A stretch of 64,000 nt of DNA from Sphingomonas folli (GTDB taxonomy: Bacteria; Pseudomonadota; Alphaproteobacteria; Sphingomonadales; Sphingomonadaceae), in the NCBI RefSeq assembly GCF_019429525.1, contig NZ_JAHXZL010000001.1, positions 1 through 64,000 on the forward strand. The letters are read 5' to 3'. Shown here piece by piece: positions 8,836 to 17,060 of this stretch. The translations under genes were made by a program, and so were the position numbers. The notes beneath the pieces were generated by a model, which was not told the DNA's origin, ran no database searches, and worked only from the letters and a program-made list of their open reading frames with translations. The first letter of the stretch is position 1. Every line of letters starts with the position of its first letter.

Positions 8836-8864
8836 GGGGCGTCCACACACGGACAATTGCGCAG

Positions 8865-9188
8865 CTACATCAGCAGCCACTTAACGATGCCCGCGGCACC
8901 CAAAAGGACAAGGGCGCATCCCCACCACGGAACAGGGATGCCGTCGTCATATTCCCCATGATCGACATACCTGCGAACATCTTGTCGCTGCCTCGCCCCG
9001 TATGAGTTGTCGCGAGAGCGAATGTCGGCATCATCCAGGTAGCGATGCACCGCCTCCGGCGTGGCGTCGATTGGCAGTTCACGTTGAAGCTGGCTCGCCA
9101 ACCGTTCGACTTCCAACCAGTCCGTAGGCTCTGCTTCCTCAACGGCTAAGATTGCCGCCAAGCGGCTGCGCAGCTCGTCCATATCCAT
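8865..9188 (-). CDS. Hypothetical protein with C-terminal membrane anchor
   Basis: A 107-residue protein. It has an acidic N-terminal helical domain (MDMDELRSRLAAILAVEEAEPTDWLEVERLASQ, shown in part), a linker around residues 50-80 rich in Arg and Asp, and one hydrophobic span at the very C-terminus (PWWGCALVLLGAAGIVKWLLM). The layout suggests a cytoplasmic domain anchored to the inner membrane by its tail. I recognise no family. The right end of the IS110 element is only about 15 bp beyond its stop codon, so the element inserted next to, not inside, the gene. Confidence 0.6.
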   Translation of the reverse strand: MDMDELRSRLAAILAVEEAEPTDWLEVERLASQLQRELPIDATPEAVHRYLDDADIRSRDNSYGARQRQDVRRYVDHGEYDDGIPVPWWGCALVLLGAAGIVKWLLM

Positions 9189-9773
9189 GCGTATAGACTA
9201 CCTTAGGGGGCACTTGGCGCAACGTCCGCTAACCTGCCAACCAGGCCAGCCGGACAGCTGGGCGGAACGCGCGAAAGGCCTGAGCGGCGAGGTGAACGAG
9301 CGGCTGGAGTTCAGAAGGGAGCAGGGGCTTCTGGATGACCGGTATTGGGTCCTCGGCACGAGAGGGCAGGGGGCCGAAACGCCCAAAAATGGCACCTTCC
9401 CGCACAAAAGCCCGAGTCCAATTGCGGACGTCTGTTCACCGGCCCAGACTACCGGCCAATCGATGTTCCTGATGTAAGTCGGAGACGCAGTATTTGGCCA
9501 GCCGCCTCAAAGGGCTCAACGTTGTAGAGCAACGTTTAAACCGGCGAGGCAATCAGCGCAGGAGGTGCAATACCTGCGACAGTCTTTCTGGAAGATGTCG
9601 CTTGCCGTCTGCCGTTAATGGAAGCGCGAGGTTAAAAGGAGCGATCGGGAGGGCATCGCTACACCGAGGGCGGCGCGGTTCAAACAACCACTAATCACAA
9701 CTTACTAGAAGTGCGGTCGAGATCGCAGGGCTGAGAAGCTCGTCCCAGATAATTTACTTGACCTGGTGCCTAC
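9189..9773. other. Gene-poor, repeat-rich intergenic region
   Basis: No supported coding frame in about 585 bp. It holds two interspersed repeat copies: GTCCGCTAACCTGCCAACC near 9229, and the block at 9290-9376 that parallels 7380-7486. The remaining sequence is AT-richer than average and has no clear feature. Confidence 0.55.
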
Positions 9774-10037
9774 CTATCGCTGACTGCACTTAAGATCGAT
9801 GGCGTTCTTCGCAAGGTCCGTTACCGGCGTCCCCGCTCGCGCTTCCTCAATCTCGACACACCGCTCACGGGGACTACGCGTGTCCCGTTCGACAGGGAGG
9901 AGTAGAACCGGGTAAGGGAACGAAGGCGCATGAGCAGCAGCCTGCGCCTTCGTTCCACCGTCATGTTGATTCGTGTTCCACCCGGCGACCTGAACGGACG
10001 CAATTAGGGTGACCGACAGTAGGTTGCTCAACACCAT
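9774..10037 (-). CDS. Possible small exported protein, doubtful
   Basis: From the ATG at 10037 the frame encodes 87 residues starting MVLSNLLSVTLIASVQVAGW, which could be a signal peptide, and ending with a Cys-bearing tail (RERCVEIEEARAGTPVTDLAKNAIDLKC). Its lower GC content and gene-sized frame beside two exported hypotheticals on the same strand make it plausible. There is no clear ribosome site, and the frame continues upstream to 10139 with an unconvincing sequence. No family is recognised. Confidence 0.3.
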   Translation of the reverse strand: MVLSNLLSVTLIASVQVAGWNTNQHDGGTKAQAAAHAPSFPYPVLLLPVERDTRSPRERCVEIEEARAGTPVTDLAKNAIDLKCSQR

Positions 10038-10158
10038 GGAGGTCGTGTACCGCTTTCGGCTGAAATTGTCAATGATCACCCTCGCCGCGAAGCCGCAGCA
10101 ATCGCACAACAGTCTCTTGCCTCTGTAGAGGCTAGGCAACTTTTATCTTAATTGTCAA

Positions 10159-10734
10159 TTACTGAACAAAGTTAATATCTGGAGAAACAGTGACTACAAT
10201 CTGGATGTAACAGCCCCACGTCGGCAATGGTCCATACATGCCGATACGTGATGGCGATGTTCCATTATTCTCAAACTCGACCGTTGCCTTGTCACTCGAG
10301 GGGCCGCAGAATTGGCTCTCGCCTCCATACTTTGTGTTTGGAACGTACGCGACTAGTCCATTTAAGACGCCTGACTTGTACGGTTCGCAGACGCCACCAG
10401 CGACACAGCGAGGATCTTTCGCTGAAATTGTGGTTGGTTCAAAGCGAACGCCGGCACAAGAGTTTTGTGGATTATTATTCGCAGTGCTTAGGCTATCGAT
10501 AAAAATCGTACCACTGCGATCAGGCTTTCCATTCAATGCAGTGCCGGTATGAGCCGTGATCGTAAGCGAGCACGCCCAGTACTGCGCGATGCTACCAGGC
10601 TCTTTCTTGCTCATGTTGATACTTCCCGTTCCCGTGAAGTACGTGTTTGGCGGCGAGTACCCCTGTTGGGCCGACGCATTTGCAGAAAAGCCTACCAAGG
10701 CAAGTACCGCAAAGCCAAAACCAATAGCGTTCAT
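10159..10734 (-). CDS. Secreted cysteine-rich hypothetical protein
   Basis: A 191-residue protein with a clear signal peptide (MNAIGFGFAVLALVGFSANASAQ, cleavage after ASA). The mature part carries seven cysteines (WACSLTI, NNPQNSCAG, DPRCVAGGVCEP, ESQFCGPSS, PTWGCYI), many Thr/Ser/Asn residues and short beta strands. It could be a disulfide-bonded beta-sandwich exported to the periplasm or surface. The codon use is markedly AT-richer than that of neighbouring genes, suggesting separate acquisition. It ends the minus-strand pair with the gene at 10738, whose stop is 3 bp upstream of this start, so the two are probably co-transcribed. No family is recognised. Confidence 0.65.
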   Translation of the reverse strand: MNAIGFGFAVLALVGFSANASAQQGYSPPNTYFTGTGSINMSKKEPGSIAQYWACSLTITAHTGTALNGKPDRSGTIFIDSLSTANNNPQNSCAGVRFEPTTISAKDPRCVAGGVCEPYKSGVLNGLVAYVPNTKYGGESQFCGPSSDKATVEFENNGTSPSRIGMYGPLPTWGCYIQIVVTVSPDINFVQ

Positions 10735-10737
10735 AAA

Positions 10738-11259
10738 CTAACTCCGGTTTATATTGAGGATGAAGGTCTCTAAACCTTCTGAATATATTGTTTCGACGCT
10801 CGTGATGTGTAAGCCCTGCTTTGAGAGGCCGTACGGTATTTCTCCGATGGCGTAGAAGGGCTCACCATGAGCAATCATTCTAGTCTTACTTCTTAGGGCT
10901 ACGCGACAGGTATATTGACTACATGACGCAGCGTCCAACTCAAGAGGAAGGCCCGATTGCGATACAAAGCGGTTTAAAACCTCTTCTACCGATTGGGTTA
11001 TCTGCGCTGAACTAGCCCGCGAAACCTTTTCCTGTGGAGCTAGCAGGGAGTGCACACTCAACGATGAAGCCAAGCCGGCCCACTCGACGGCCTTTTCAGT
11101 TGAAGGCTGAAGCCCTGTCGAGCTTGTGGAGCCCGCGACAACTCGCACGTCGAGCGAATCGCCGCTTTCATCCTTCCTTATCAGATAGGCTACAGCGACG
11201 ACGCAGCTCAAAGCGAGCGATAGCACCGCCAGTAAGTGTATCAGCTTTCCAATGCGCAA
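10738..11259 (-). CDS. Membrane-anchored or exported hypothetical protein
   Basis: A 173-residue protein beginning MRIGKLIHLLAVLSLALSCVVAVAYLIRK, an uncleaved signal anchor or signal peptide, followed by a soluble domain. The domain has a Ser/Thr-rich stretch (about residues 40-75), then VEEVLNRFVSQSGLPLEL, a Cys pair in DAASCSQYTCRVALRSK and a C-terminal beta segment. It is AT-rich like the next gene (10159), which starts 3 bp after its stop, so the two look like an operon for partner envelope proteins. No known family is evident. Confidence 0.6.
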   Translation of the reverse strand: MRIGKLIHLLAVLSLALSCVVAVAYLIRKDESGDSLDVRVVAGSTSSTGLQPSTEKAVEWAGLASSLSVHSLLAPQEKVSRASSAQITQSVEEVLNRFVSQSGLPLELDAASCSQYTCRVALRSKTRMIAHGEPFYAIGEIPYGLSKQGLHITSVETIYSEGLETFILNINRS

Positions 11260-11603
11260 TGGCCACCCGTACGTTGCTAATCAACGAGAGCATAGGGAAT
11301 GCTGACTACATGTATCCACTCGGTCAAGGCGCTGGATCCGTTTTGGACCAATATTCATCTTTTGCGCGGTAAAAGGCGAAGCGCGCGGGATCGCGCTGAC
11401 GCTGAGCGGGGCCGCACTCTCGAGCGACTCAGCACTTTCGCAGTTTCCATCGAGGTCGCCTCGCGGTTGGTTCCTCCGAACCATCACCGGAACGCGACAG
11501 AGTGTAGCGAAGGGGCTTATCACCGTCCGTCGCCTCCAAACCTGCCGGTCCGCTTACCTGCCAGGATCAGACGTTCAGAGGACAGCTATGTGCGTAGATG
11601 CGA
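11260..11603. other. Intergenic region with a dispersed repeat copy
   Basis: No supported gene. Positions 11539-11590 carry GGTCCGCTTACCTGCCAGG followed by ATCAGACGTTCAGAGG, a copy of the interspersed repeat seen at 4700, 9229, 12130 and 12590. Confidence 0.5.
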
Positions 11604-12065
11604 CTAGGAAACTGCGGTGACTCTGGCCTTCTCTTGACGCCAACCCGCAGGCGTTCGGACGTACGAAAACTCGGTGTAACCTCCGCAAAGACCAGAGCAT
11701 TCATAGCGCATCGTGACCACCGCGCTCTTGCCATCGGGAGAAATGATTGGAGGAGCAATCGAGAAGATCTGAGTGGAGGTTAAGTCGGCTCGCCCTGCAA
11801 CGGGAGCGTGTATGCTAGCTTCGGCGCGTGCCCTATTATCGGCCAGTGGGTAGAGCCGAGTAACGAGCGGGCGTAGTGATGGGCAAACGTCTAGAAGATC
11901 CTGCTGGCTTCCGCCTGGCTTTGCATAGTAGCTACGGAAATCGTGGTTGGCGTTGAAGCCGGGAAGGTCTCGAAGGGCAACACGACCAACCGCGCACACC
12001 TCGCTCAGGATGATCTGGTCTCCGGTGCCGGTCGCGGCAGCCAAAGCCATCAGCAGCGTCAACAT
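11604..12065 (-). CDS. Exported hypothetical protein
   Basis: The start at 12065 gives about 153 residues with a short signal peptide (MLTLLMALAAATGTGDQ). A frame continuing to 12170 lacks such a feature. The mature domain includes VCAVGRVALRDLPGFN, LLDVCPSLRPLVTRLYP and, near the end, MRYECSGLCGGYTEFSYVRTPAGW, a Cys-x3-Cys segment followed by a beta hairpin typical of small periplasmic proteins that describe a value or response. I cannot name a family. Dispersed repeat copies flank it on both sides. Confidence 0.55.
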   Translation of the reverse strand: MLTLLMALAAATGTGDQIILSEVCAVGRVALRDLPGFNANHDFRSYYAKPGGSQQDLLDVCPSLRPLVTRLYPLADNRARAEASIHAPVAGRADLTSTQIFSIAPPIISPDGKSAVVTMRYECSGLCGGYTEFSYVRTPAGWRQEKARVTAVS

Positions 12066-12812
12066 CCTGCCCCTCCCAATAGCTCGTCTCACGTCGAGCC
12101 TATAACCGATGCGCCCGTCGGGAAAGCGGACTGTCTCCTTACCTGCCAAACTCGGCCTGTCAGAGGTCAAATTACGTTCTTAGTTACGGATCGTAATTGG
12201 CCCCGACATGATCATTCTAGCGCTCGACGCCATGGCGCGCTCGTGGCAAGCCATCTGCTACTCTTCGGGCGTTGCCGCTGCTCCACCTGTCATCGGAGAC
12301 GTGGGGGCTGGCTTATCGGCAGACTGAGGGTCGGGCTACCCACCTCCGCTCCTAAACAGTCGCTCCTTCAAGGCGTTGTGGAACCTTAGGATGCTTTTTC
12401 GCGAGGGAGGCCGCTCAGGCGGTGCGCCTAGGTCTTTCCGGGGACCAGGAAGGTCATGCTGTGGGATATGCCGGGCCAAGCAAGGAAAATACCATGCTCT
12501 GACCGGCCGACCAAGACTTAACAGTGGTCCGGTGACCCTCCACGCAACCTGAACGGTCCGCTTCCGCTCCTATCATCTGGAGAGCCGCCCGTCGCTTTCC
12601 TGCCAATCTCAGACGTTCGATGTGCGCCCGGCTGGCGCCACGGTCGAATGGGCAAGGTTTGGGGGGGGCAAGCGAATGTTTAGCCTGCTAGACGCGCACC
12701 CTAGTGGTCATCCGTCTGTCGCTCCAGCCAAAGCTGTGCCTGCCTCGCTTCAGAACAACGCTCGCGCCGATTGCGGCACTGCGCTTCCAACGCCTCGATC
12801 GTCCTATTGATG
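12066..12812. other. Gene-poor region with dispersed repeats
   Basis: About 700 bp without a convincing coding frame. Two repeat copies are visible: 12118-12172 (CTTACCTGCCAAACTCGG) and 12585-12625 (GTCGCTTTCCTGCCAATCTC then AGACGTTCGATG). A G-run lies at 12660-12667. The right side is the IS3-element boundary. Confidence 0.5.
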
Positions 12813-12864
12813 TGGCCCCCTAATTGACCTGACAGGGCCTCGCTCTTGGATAAGAGTGAGGCAT

Positions 12865-13226
12865 ATGACGGAGCATACGACCAGGCGTTACAACGACGGT
12901 GAGGTCCTCTCCGGGGTTCAGCGCCGGAGGCGCTGGACCCTGGAGGGGAAGGTCCGGATCGTCGAGGAGACATACCTGCCGGGCATGAGCGTGTCGCTGG
13001 TCGCCCGCCGGCACGGCATCGGCGCTGGCCAGCTCTTCACCTGGCGGCGGCTGATGGCGCAGGGCGCGCTGACCGCAGCTGGTGCCGGCGAGGAGGTCGT
13101 GCCCGCGTCCGAGTACCGAGCGTTGCAGGCCCAGGTGAGCGAGCTCCAGCGCCTGCTCGGCAAGAAGACCATGGAAGCGGAGATCCTCCGCGAGGCCGTG
13201 TCCCCGGCCGCAGGCCCAAAAAACGT
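12865..13226 (+). pseudogene. IS3-family transposase OrfA, truncated by insertion
   Basis: From the ATG at 12865 (MTEHTTRRYNDGEVLSG) the frame codes a helix-turn-helix OrfA: RRWTLEGKVRIVEETYLPG, MSVSLVARRHGIGAGQLFTWRRLM and a leucine-zipper-like region SEYRALQAQVSELQRLLGKK. It ends with EAEILREAV, the usual OrfA C-terminus. It then reaches the A-run at about 13218-13223 and passes into foreign DNA of the inserted IS110-family element. The HTH part is intact, but the protein can no longer fuse with OrfB by frameshifting. Confidence 0.85.
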
Positions 13227-13238
13227 ATGGCCCGCCCC

Positions 13239-13472
13239 GTCTGCAAGGGTGATTGTTCGACAGCTTCCTGGGTCTGCATCAACGTATCCGGTCTCAAGGT
13301 CCAGCCTTGGCCAAGATGGGTTCCGCGCGCTCCGGGCCTCATAAACTACGCGGTGTCGAGCACCACATTCTTAGCCAGGCTGCCGGGCCGCCGAATCGAC
13401 CGTTAAGCCATCTATCTTCCACCTCCACAGACATCGTGCGCGGCAAGCCGGAAGCCAGCCGCGATCTCTACA
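13239..13472 (-). ncRNA. Candidate bridge-RNA region of the nested IS110-family element
   Basis: Non-coding stretch downstream of the transposase stop and inside the long end. In IS1111-type elements the bridge RNA that recognises donor and target DNA is encoded here. No folding was done, so this is a location prediction only. Confidence 0.3.
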
Positions 13473-14507
13473 TCAGGCCACCGCAGGCCCATGTTGGTAA
13501 TCACGGCCGTGTCGCAACACCGCCCAAACAATGCGCGCGAGCTTGGCGGCGAGTGCAACGACCACGACGTTTGGATGAGCGCGGGTGAGCATCCGACTAA
13601 CCCAGGCACCGACTGGCGTCGGCTTCTTCGTGAAATGGGCCAAAGCGGCTCGCGCGCCATGGATCAGTTGTGTCCGCAGGTATTTGTTGCCGCGCTTGCT
13701 GATGCCCATCAGCCTGGTCTTGCCCCCGGTCGAGTGCTGTCGCGGAGTGAGCCCGAGCCAGGCTGCCAAATCGCGCCCCTTCGCGAACGCAGATGCATCG
13801 CCGACTGCCGCCACAAGCGCCGTGGCGTTGATGGTGCCAATCCCGGGGATTGTCGCCAACCGCCTCGCCATATCGTCCTCGCGGGTCAGCGCGGCGAGTT
13901 CGTCATTGTAGGCGCCGATGCGCCGGTCCAAGCTGGCCCATTCCTCGAGCAGATCCTGCACTAACCGAAGCGCGCGAGGACTGACCGCCAGCTCTTTGTC
14001 CTTCATCATCTCGTCGAGCCGCTTGGCCAAGCACGAACGACGCTTGGGCAGGATCACGCCTCGCTCGATCAGCACGGCTCGAAGCTGGTTGGTCAGCCGC
14101 GTCCGGCCTGCAACGAGGCGCTCGCGTGCTCGGTGCAGAACCTGCAGATCGAGCTGTGCCTCGGTCTTAAGCGTGACGAGGCGCATCGTCGGTCGAGTGG
14201 CCGCCTCGGCGATCGCTTCCGCATCACGGTCGTCGGTCTTCTGCGCCTTCACGTAGGGTGCCACGTACTCCGGCGACATCAACCGCACCGTGTGGCCCTG
14301 CGTTTCGAAGGTGCGCCCGAGATAATGAGCACCACAGCACGCTTCCATCGCCACGACACAAGCCGGCAGTTCGCCAGTGAATTTGATCAGCCCTTCCCGC
14401 GTCATCCGCTTGCGCAACACCACGGATCCGCTCGCGTCCATTCCCGCCAAGCTGCAGCTGTTCTTACCCAGGTCGATCCCGAGCGTAGCAATTGGTGTCT
14501 TCGCCAT
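13473..14507 (-). CDS. IS110-family transposase (DEDD recombinase), second element
   Basis: A 344-residue intact transposase starting at the ATG at 14507 (MAKTPIATLGIDLGKNSCSLAG). It shows the DEDD catalytic residues (GIDLGKN, CVVAMEACCGAHYLGR, KTDDRDAEAIAEAATRP). The C-terminal segment has LATIPGIGTINATALVAAVG and the Ser motif LGLTPRQHSTGGKTRLMGISKRGN. It is only moderately similar to the transposase at 7562, so the two are different elements. The ribosome site GGAGAGG precedes the start. Nothing suggests inactivation. Confidence 0.93.
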   Translation of the reverse strand: MAKTPIATLGIDLGKNSCSLAGMDASGSVVLRKRMTREGLIKFTGELPACVVAMEACCGAHYLGRTFETQGHTVRLMSPEYVAPYVKAQKTDDRDAEAIAEAATRPTMRLVTLKTEAQLDLQVLHRARERLVAGRTRLTNQLRAVLIERGVILPKRRSCLAKRLDEMMKDKELAVSPRALRLVQDLLEEWASLDRRIGAYNDELAALTREDDMARRLATIPGIGTINATALVAAVGDASAFAKGRDLAAWLGLTPRQHSTGGKTRLMGISKRGNKYLRTQLIHGARAALAHFTKKPTPVGAWVSRMLTRAHPNVVVVALAAKLARIVWAVLRHGRDYQHGPAVA

Positions 14508-14571
14508 CGGTCCTCTCCTCTTGATCTGCCGACGGAGTGTGCCGGATGATAAGGGGCGGGCCATCCCATAA

Positions 14572-15402
14572 ACTGCTGTTGCGCTCGACCTCGTTGCCGG
14601 GGGACAGTCAGTGACCGCGGTGGCCGACGCTATCGGTATCAGCCGCCAGCACCTGTCGGCCATGCGCAACCGACCACCGCCCAAGCGGCGAGGACGACCG
14701 CCGCTGCCCGACGCCGAGCTGATCGCCGACATCCGCGCCCTTGTTGCTGATCTACCGACCTACGGATACCGCCGCGTGCACGCTTTGCTGCGCCGCCAAG
14801 CCCAGCAGACCGGGCGCGCAGCGCCCAATCCAAAGCGCGTCTACCGCGTCATGAAGGTTCACGGCCTGTTGCTCCAACCCCATAGCGGCAAAAGCGAGGA
14901 GCGGCGCCACGACGGCCGTGTCTCGGTCGACCGGCGCAACACCCGCTGGTGCTCCGACGCGCTCGAGATCGGCTGCGACAACGGCGAGAAGGTCCGCGTC
15001 GCCTTTGCGCTCGACTGCTGTGACCGGGAAGCGATGGGGCACGTCGCCACTACCGGTGGCATCACCGCCGAGGACGTCCGCGACCTGATGGTCGCCACCG
15101 TCGAGCACCGCTTCGGCCCCGTGAACCGCCTGACCGTGCCCATCGAGTGGCTCACCGACAACGGCAGCCCCTAAGTCGCCGGCGACACCAGACGCTTCGC
15201 GCGTGACATCGGCCTGATCCCGCGCACCACACCCGTCAGCAGCCCGCAGTCGAACGGCATGGCAGAGGCCTTCGTCCGCACCCTCAAGAGCGACTATGTC
15301 CGCGTGAACCCCAAACCCGATGTACGCACCGTCATGGAGCAGCTGCCGGCCTGGCTGACCCACTACAACGAGGTGCACCCGCACAAGGCGCTGGGCTACT
15401 GA
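14572..15402 (+). pseudogene. IS3-family transposase OrfB, with internal stop codon
   Basis: The frame resumes right after the nested element with an OrfB N-terminus (TAVADAIGISRQHLSAMRN), then LPTYGYRRVHALLRRQ, and the integrase core with its catalytic Asp in WCSDALEIGCDNGEKVRVAFALD. It reaches WLTDNGSP, where TAA at 15172-15174 replaces the expected Tyr codon. The same frame then continues through SSPQSNGMAEAFVRTLKSDYV, carrying the catalytic Glu, and HYNEVHPHKALGY to a TGA at 15400-15402. A one-base TAC/TAT to TAA change plus the interruption upstream mean no functional transposase is made. Confidence 0.88.
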
Positions 15403-15633
15403 TCACCCCGCGAGTACATCGCGCAAACCCGCGAGGCCCCGTCAGGCATTTAGGGGGCAACGACAGTAGCGGCCCATGCGCAACCCTCAGCCGGGTGGAA
15501 CCCGCACTTAAGCTAGGTTTTCGCACTTCGATCTAGAATGCACCCAGGTACTCAAGGGCGGCTTGATAATGTCCTGCGCTCGATCGTCGATTTCTCATCA
15601 TCAAGGTCATGGACCCGCTGCAGAAAAACGATC

Positions 15634-16479
15634 TCACTTCAGGAGGGCGGTTGCCAGTAGGCGGCCGTCCGATGTGAGGTCCTGGCTCGCCGTAAGATCC
15701 TGCAACTGCGCGCACTCGGCGGCGATCTCGACCATTCGCTTACGGCAGTGGACGAGGGTTGCCGCATCGACATGCGTGCCGGCGCTGACGACGGTCAACC
15801 AGTCCTGAACCGCCTTGAACACGTAGAGCCCATGCAGCACCCCTTGCGTGGGGCGGAGTCGGCTCTGCCACGGTGAGTGTCGATACTCCGCCTCGCCGGC
15901 AACGAGCGGCACGAGGTCCTCGATCAGGCTCAACTGCAGGTGCATCGCCTCGTGCAGGACGCCTTCGGCGAGCCGGATGGCGGGTACTTCGTGGTTTGCC
16001 TTGTGCGCCCCTACGAAGATTGAGAACGGAACTCCGGGATCGCTGTAGCCGGTGTCGTACTCGGGACCCTCCACATCGACCGGGGTCACGGACCAGACAA
16101 GCGCTCGCACGGCCCTCGCAGCACCAGGAGCCATGTCGATCCACGCCATGGCTTCTCTGAGAGACTGTTCGAAGTGCCGGGTGTCCAGGTCACTCCTTGG
16201 TTCACGTAAGCCGATGGTGCCATAGCGAGATAGCATGGCGACGTCGTACAGTTCGAGTGGGATCGCGCGTTGCATGCCCGCATCGCGCATGACGGAGCCC
16301 CTTCGAGGAGCCTGGGAGGAGAGCGCCAGGACGCGCGCCGTACCATAGTTCGACGTGTCGATGTCGTGTCGGGCCAGCGACTGCCACGCAAGCTCGGAAA
16401 GCGGCTCGGCCAAACCGTCGTACCACCGCGACGCGGGTTCGGACAGCGACCGCCTGATGCGATCGTGCAGCCTGGTCAA
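15634..16479 (-). CDS. HExxH-type putative peptide-modifying enzyme of the cyclophane cluster
   Basis: A 281-residue protein with H176EAMH180 in RLAEGVLHEAMHLQLSLIEDL, followed by PLVAGEAEYRHSPWQSRLRPTQGVLHGLYVF. This pattern matches the HExxH motif-containing putative peptide modification family (the aKG-HExxH peptide beta-hydroxylase type), in which the His residues bind iron and a downstream acidic or His residue completes the site. It is the last gene of the RiPP operon and overlaps the 2OG-Fe(II) oxygenase gene by 4 bp, which implies translational coupling. The likely role is oxidation of the cyclophane peptide, possibly beta-hydroxylation; this is inferred from family and context. It is not a protease despite the motif. 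Confidence 0.75.
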   Translation of the reverse strand: MTRLHDRIRRSLSEPASRWYDGLAEPLSELAWQSLARHDIDTSNYGTARVLALSSQAPRRGSVMRDAGMQRAIPLELYDVAMLSRYGTIGLREPRSDLDTRHFEQSLREAMAWIDMAPGAARAVRALVWSVTPVDVEGPEYDTGYSDPGVPFSIFVGAHKANHEVPAIRLAEGVLHEAMHLQLSLIEDLVPLVAGEAEYRHSPWQSRLRPTQGVLHGLYVFKAVQDWLTVVSAGTHVDAATLVHCRKRMVEIAAECAQLQDLTASQDLTSDGRLLATALLK

Positions 16480-17060
16480 CGAGCGTTCCGGAAGGTGTAG
16501 ACGATCGACAGGCGACTGCCCATGGAGATGGTGGAGACCGCGTGATGCGAGTTGTCGGAGATCTCGAACCCGAAGGCGCTGCGGTGTACGGGAAGGATGA
16601 CATCCGTGACGCTGCGCGGGTCATCCGATGCGAAGAGCATGAGAAGGCCGCCGTTCCCCACCGACCATCCCCTGTTGAGCTGGACGACCAGGCGGTGCGT
16701 CTCCTGCCCATCGCCAAGATGGTCGTTGTGGATGCGGATCGTCTGTCCGGCTTCCATGCGATGTGCGCATACGTCGACTAGCTCGAGAGAACCCGAGGAG
16801 AGGCGACTGGAGAGTTCCGCGGCGACCGCCTCGATGAACTCGGGCGCGATCACGACGCCTGCAGCCGGCGGTGGAGTGACGGCCAGGAGCGAGAACTCGT
16901 TCTGCTCATAGAAGTCCGCGATCCGCAATTGCCAGGGCGCGTCCTCCTCCAGCCATCGCAGAAGGGCATCCGCCACATCGCCAGGGAGCAGGCCGGAGGT
17001 GATGAAGTGGGGGAAGGGGGTCGCCTTCCGATCGCTCCGGGTGAAATCGGGCAGCATCAC
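16476..17060 (-). CDS. yhhC: 2OG-Fe(II) oxygenase of the cyclophane RiPP cluster, YhhC-like
   Basis: A 194-residue double-stranded beta-helix dioxygenase. The iron ligands are His111 and Asp113 in TIRIHNDHLG and a distal His at 172 or 173 in SDNSHHAVSTI. The 2-oxoglutarate-binding Arg is R183 in MGSRLSIVYTF. It matches the oxygenases annotated as cyclophane-containing peptide 2OG-Fe(II) oxygenase YhhC. It overlaps the radical SAM gene upstream by 4 bp and the HExxH gene downstream by 4 bp. It probably hydroxylates or otherwise oxidises the cross-linked core peptide in the cytoplasm. The symbol rests on family resemblance and gene order, not on alignment. Confidence 0.8.
   Translation of the reverse strand: MMLPDFTRSDRKATPFPHFITSGLLPGDVADALLRWLEEDAPWQLRIADFYEQNEFSLLAVTPPPAAGVVIAPEFIEAVAAELSSRLSSGSLELVDVCAHRMEAGQTIRIHNDHLGDGQETHRLVVQLNRGWSVGNGGLLMLFASDDPRSVTDVILPVHRSAFGFEISDNSHHAVSTISMGSRLSIVYTFRNAR

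Larger units (their letters stand above)
7493..8848 (+). mobile_element. IS110-family (IS1111-like) insertion sequence
   Basis: The transposase gene at 7562-8587 is bracketed by matching subterminal inverted repeats. TGGACGCCCC lies near 7495-7504 and its complement GGGGCGTCCA near 8836-8845. The left non-coding end is short (about 70 bp) and the right one long (about 260 bp). This is the geometry of the IS1111 subgroup, whose bridge RNA is encoded in the long right end. Element tips are not defined to the base because this family leaves no target duplication. Confidence 0.65.
13224..14571 (-). mobile_element. IS110-family (IS1111-like) element nested in the IS3 element
   Basis: A perfect 12-bp inverted repeat marks the ends: ATGGCCCGCCCC at 13227-13238 and GGGGCGGGCCAT at 14553-14564. 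Relative to the transposase (minus strand) the upstream end is short (about 65 bp) and the downstream end long (about 250 bp), as in the IS1111 subgroup. The subterminal position of the repeats, a few bases in from each junction, is also typical. The insertion point is inside the frameshift window of the IS3-family element. Confidence 0.8.
12813..15460 (+). mobile_element. IS3-family (IS2-like) element interrupted by an IS110-family element
   Basis: Imperfect terminal inverted repeats are visible. Left: TGGCCCCCTAATTGACCTGA at 12813. Right, read on the other strand from 15460: TTGCCCCCTAAATGCCTGAC. Both continue into GGGCCTCG. Inside are orfA (12865) and orfB (to 15402), separated by the nested element at about 13224-14571. 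Removing the insert rejoins GGCCCAAAAAA to CTGCTGTTGCGCTCGACC, restoring the A-run frameshift site and the orfB start expected for IS3 elements. orfB also has an internal stop, so the element is dead. Confidence 0.8.
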
